From positions 1 to 8,036 of the forward strand of contig JAFAVL010000370.1 of assembly GCA_019242465.1 (NCBI GenBank): 8,036 bases of DNA. Direction: 5' to 3'. Numbering within the stretch: position 1 is the first letter of the stretch; each line of letters starts with the position of its first letter. The notes beneath the pieces were generated by a model. The model was not told where the DNA came from, did not search any database, and was given only the letters and a program-made list of their open reading frames with translations. Shown piece after piece: positions 5,838-8,036 of the stretch. The stretch comes from Chroococcidiopsidaceae cyanobacterium CP_BM_RX_35. GTDB taxonomy: Bacteria > Cyanobacteriota > Cyanobacteriia > Cyanobacteriales > Chroococcidiopsidaceae. A program made the position numbers and the translations under genes.

Positions 5838-6101
5838 GTGAGTGGTAAGCGTTTGCCAGAAACTATTGCCCATGTCAGAATTACGCGTCAATCCTGGCAG
5901 CAAGGCTGTCTAGAGGGGGAAGTGAGGGCAGGTGATTTTGAATGGCAGTTTGAGTGGTCTTTCCGCCGAGGTCAACTGTCCGTTAAGCCTTCCCAAGGGC
6001 GCGCTTTAATCCAAGAGCCACTTGGTCGCTTCCTAGAACAGCGAGATTACCAACTTGAGCCTGGGGGAGACTATGCTTTTACGATTCGCGCTGAAATTTG
6101 A
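5838..6101 (+). CDS. DUF3146 family protein
   Basis: A small soluble protein of 87 residues that I recognise as the cyanobacterial DUF3146 family; its function is unknown. It is rich in aromatic and charged residues, with VRITRQSWQQGCLEGEV (13-29) and AGDFEWQFEWSFRRGQLSV (31-49) likely to form a beta-sheet. A C-terminal helix EPLGRFLEQRDY (60-71) and a closing strand DYAFTIRAEI (78-87) follow. It has no signal peptide or membrane helix. The start is GTG at 5838, the first usable codon after an in-frame stop at 5799-5801. AAGGA (5831-5835) lies only two bases away, an unusually tight spacing, so initiation may be weak; TTG at 5853 is the alternative. The 3' end overlaps the opposite-strand nuclease gene by 23 bp. 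Confidence 0.78.
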   Translation: MSGKRLPETIAHVRITRQSWQQGCLEGEVRAGDFEWQFEWSFRRGQLSVKPSQGRALIQEPLGRFLEQRDYQLEPGGDYAFTIRAEI

Positions 6102-6534
6102 GATAATGCTGCTCTAGGTAGCGCTCTATTAGGAGAATGGCAACAATGTCATCCCAGGGACGCGGTGGCGTGCGGAAACCATTAGGCAGAAGGCGAAGTA
6201 ATCCTTGGGGGGGGTACATTTGCCAATAGCGATCGCGAGCTTCTAAACTGCTATAGCGTTCATCTACTAAAACGATTGGTAACGGTTGTATTAAGTTAGA
6301 TTCCAATTGCTGTTTCCAACGCCTGGCTGTTGTTTGGTCACCCATTACTAGTAAGGCAATTGACAATTGCTGGCACAGAGCTTGAATAGTAGAGATCGCT
6401 TCAGTAGCTGAGACAACTCGATGATAATACAGTTGCTTCCCTTGTCCCATCACTGCTAACCCGCACTTGTCTCTTCCTGGATCAAAACCTAAGATCGCTG
6501 ACTGGGTTAGCGAAAAGTCTGGTGCGGAAGTCAT
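6079..6534 (-). CDS. RuvC/YqgF-like RNase H-fold nuclease (putative resolvase or pre-16S rRNA processing)
   Basis: A 151-residue protein with the acidic active-site pattern of the RuvC/YqgF superfamily. The first strand is AILGFDPGRDKCGLAVMG (13-30) with Asp18. LLVMGD at 61-66 follows, then LVDERYSSLEARDRYW (89-104) with Glu92, and PPRPWDDIVAILLIERYL (123-140) with Asp128/Asp129. This supports a two-metal RNase H-fold nuclease. Whether it cuts Holliday junctions, processes rRNA or does something else cannot be told. The DPG.DK.GLAV form differs from both classical RuvC and classical YqgF, and I associate this branch with cyanobacteria. It starts 29 nt after the DUF3084 stop on the same strand, so the two are probably co-transcribed. 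Its 3' end runs into DUF3146. An eight-C tract lies inside (6207-6214). Confidence 0.8.
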   Translation of the reverse strand: MTSAPDFSLTQSAILGFDPGRDKCGLAVMGQGKQLYYHRVVSATEAISTIQALCQQLSIALLVMGDQTTARRWKQQLESNLIQPLPIVLVDERYSSLEARDRYWQMYPPQGLLRLLPNGFRTPPRPWDDIVAILLIERYLEQHYLKFQRES

Positions 6535-6563
6535 CTGAATTCTTCTCTCCCCATCTCTACCAA

Positions 6564-8036
6564 CTAGGTGTGAAAAACCACTTTTCCATGCTGCACTGCT
6601 ACCAGTTCTATCTTGAGTGGTCCAGCAGTGTAGGTGTCCACGGTGGCGATCGCTTTAATATCTACCGATTGATTGTACTGCTGTAGTTGCTCAATGAAGT
6701 GGAATAGGCTCTCAATCCGATTATCACCAATCCAGATCGTATCGTCTAGGAGGCCAATGCTGCGGGCGCGGAACTTGGCAGCAAATAACAGCAAGTTCAA
6801 TCGTTGTTGTATAGCTGCAGTTGTCATCGTCGCTGGGTTGGCAGAAGTTGCCGCAACGACATCGCCAGCACTGAAAAGCACCTGATTGCGAGTTGCACTG
6901 ACAAAAACTTGTACGTGCTTTTCTCCTACTAAGTAGTTGCCAGCAGCAAGGACTCGCACCACATAGCTGCGACCGTCATCAATCTGACCAACAAGCTGAT
7001 CAAACTGCCACTGTGGCAAATCAATCACCTGTTGATTGACCTGGTTTGTTCCCGGCTGTGTCAAGGCGATTGCCGTCCGATTTGCCTCCCGTAAAAGTGA
7101 TGCTATAGCTTGGCGAACTGACGATGGTCCAACGATTTGGACAACTGCGGCGGCAAGGACTTGATCTCGCAGTAGAGCAACGTTCCCCTGACGGAGGACT
7201 TTATAAGACTGGTAATACTGTGCCAGCCTTGCCACCTCGCCTTCCAATTGATCTTGTTGTGATTCTAGTTCTTTGAGATGAGTAGCTCGTTGAGCAATAA
7301 CTTTGTCGCGCTCGGCAATGTCACGATCACGGTTCTGCACATTTCTGTCTAGCTTCGCAATTTCCTGGTCGCGTTGACCAATCTTCGCTTTGACTTGGTT
7401 GCGTTGCTGGATCAGCTGCTGGCGTTCGAGCTGAAGTTTTCGAATTTCTAAATGTAGTACCTTTGCCTGCTGGGAAACAGCTCTAAGTAGCTCTTGGGCT
7501 TGCTGAAACTGGGTTGAAACTTGGCTGAGCAGAGTTTGAGTCCCATTAAGTTGCGCTTGCGTTTGGGATTGTTTAGCTAGCGCGGTTTTCAGTGACTGAT
7601 TCGTCTTTGCTAAGAGTTCCCGCGCCTGTGCTTGCCGTTTTTGGGCTTTTATTTGTTCGGCTCTGGCTTGCGATAGTTCACTCTCTGCCTGACTTTTCTG
7701 AGCAGATGTTGTCGCTAGCTGCTGACGCGTGGTCTCTAGCTGACTCTCTACCTGATTTTTCTGTTTAGTCTTGATGACTAGCTGCTCTCGCTTTTGCTTC
7801 AGGTCTCTTTGGATCTTCTCTAGCTCAAATACCCCAATTCGCAATCTAGCATCAACGGCGAATAAAATTGCCAGCGTGGAAGCAGCAATCAAGATACCTG
7901 TCAAGATGGTGACCACAACGGCAGTGTTGCGAGGACGCAAATTGAACAGTGAGAGACGCGCCTTACCCACTCGCGTGCCAAGGCGATCACCCACCGTAGC
8001 GATAAAGCCCCCCAAAACCAAAATTGCCGCAATCAG
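6564..8036 (-). CDS. DUF3084 membrane-anchored coiled-coil protein, 5' end beyond the window
   Basis: The frame is open to the right edge. The apparent first codon at 8021 is an internal TTG, and upstream codons read LIAAI, continuing the first membrane helix, so only a few residues are missing. Residue numbers count from that TTG. The family signature is GGFIATVGDRLGTRVGKARL (4-23) and LFNLRPRNT (25-33), then a second membrane helix at about 34-56. A very long Gln/Lys/Glu-rich coiled coil spans about 65-275. A compact C-terminal domain (285-485) includes VVQIVGPSSVRQAI (293-306) and TIWIGDNRIESLFHFIEQLQ (428-447). The coiled coil probably lies on one side of the membrane as a spacer or scaffold. 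DUF3084 is a cyanobacterial family without a function known to me. It precedes the RuvC/YqgF-like gene by 29 nt. Confidence 0.87.
   Translation of the reverse strand: MIAAILVLGGFIATVGDRLGTRVGKARLSLFNLRPRNTAVVVTILTGILIAASTLAILFAVDARLRIGVFELEKIQRDLKQKREQLVIKTKQKNQVESQLETTRQQLATTSAQKSQAESELSQARAEQIKAQKRQAQARELLAKTNQSLKTALAKQSQTQAQLNGTQTLLSQVSTQFQQAQELLRAVSQQAKVLHLEIRKLQLERQQLIQQRNQVKAKIGQRDQEIAKLDRNVQNRDRDIAERDKVIAQRATHLKELESQQDQLEGEVARLAQYYQSYKVLRQGNVALLRDQVLAAAVVQIVGPSSVRQAIASLLREANRTAIALTQPGTNQVNQQVIDLPQWQFDQLVGQIDDGRSYVVRVLAAGNYLVGEKHVQVFVSATRNQVLFSAGDVVAATSANPATMTTAAIQQRLNLLLFAAKFRARSIGLLDDTIWIGDNRIESLFHFIEQLQQYNQSVDIKAIATVDTYTAGPLKIELVAVQHGKVVFHT

Noticed and set aside
7260..7830. Imperfect repeats in the Gln/Lys/Glu-rich part of the DUF3084 gene
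   Set aside because: The repetition follows from coiled-coil heptad composition. No exact long DNA repeat or CRISPR-like spacing is seen.

Overview
The window is a piece of cyanobacterial chromosome. Four copies of the palindrome GCGATCGC (HIP1, over-represented in many cyanobacteria) occur in 8 kb. Several genes belong to families that I know mainly or only from cyanobacteria (DUF3084, DUF3146, a RuvC/YqgF-like RNase H-fold protein paired with DUF3084, Uma2). A heptanucleotide AT-rich tandem repeat sits in one intergenic region. The genus cannot be fixed from sequence reading alone. No RNA gene, CRISPR array, transposase or phage gene was seen.

Layout. 1-577 (minus) is the N-terminal part of a CPA1/NhaP-type Na+/H+ antiporter that runs off the left edge. 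578-915 is gene-poor: it holds the antiporter leader (strong Shine-Dalgarno inside a small hairpin, direct repeats) and, at 734-880, a short frame resembling the membrane-anchor start of a cyanobacterial sensor histidine kinase, probably a relic. 916-2013 (minus) is a complete Ca2+/H+ antiporter of the CAX family. 2014-2212 is a divergent regulatory region with two inverted repeats. 2213-3037 (plus) is a SirB1-family protein (transglutaminase-like core plus helical TPR-like tail).

3056-5580 (minus) is a compact three-gene unit: dynamin-like/Era-like GTPase with a DUF697-type membrane region, then an SRPBCC (START-like) protein 12 nt downstream, then a Uma2-family PD-(D/E)xK protein overlapping by ATGA. 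It converges on the SirB1 gene with only 18 bp between stop codons. 5595-5837 is intergenic, with a possible broken small frame and the heptamer repeats. 5838-6101 (plus) is a DUF3146 protein whose 3' end overlaps by 23 bp the opposite-strand gene for an RNase H-fold (RuvC/YqgF-like) nuclease (6079-6534, minus). Upstream of that nuclease, in the same direction, is a DUF3084 membrane-anchored coiled-coil protein (6564 to beyond 8036).

Most of the content is ordinary cyanobacterial housekeeping or hypothetical genes. The two transporters both deal with cation homeostasis, but their shared strand is the only link seen. The two places with most unexplained biology are the GTPase-SRPBCC-Uma2 unit and the DUF3084-nuclease-DUF3146 cluster. 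No clear new defence or mobile system was recognised.
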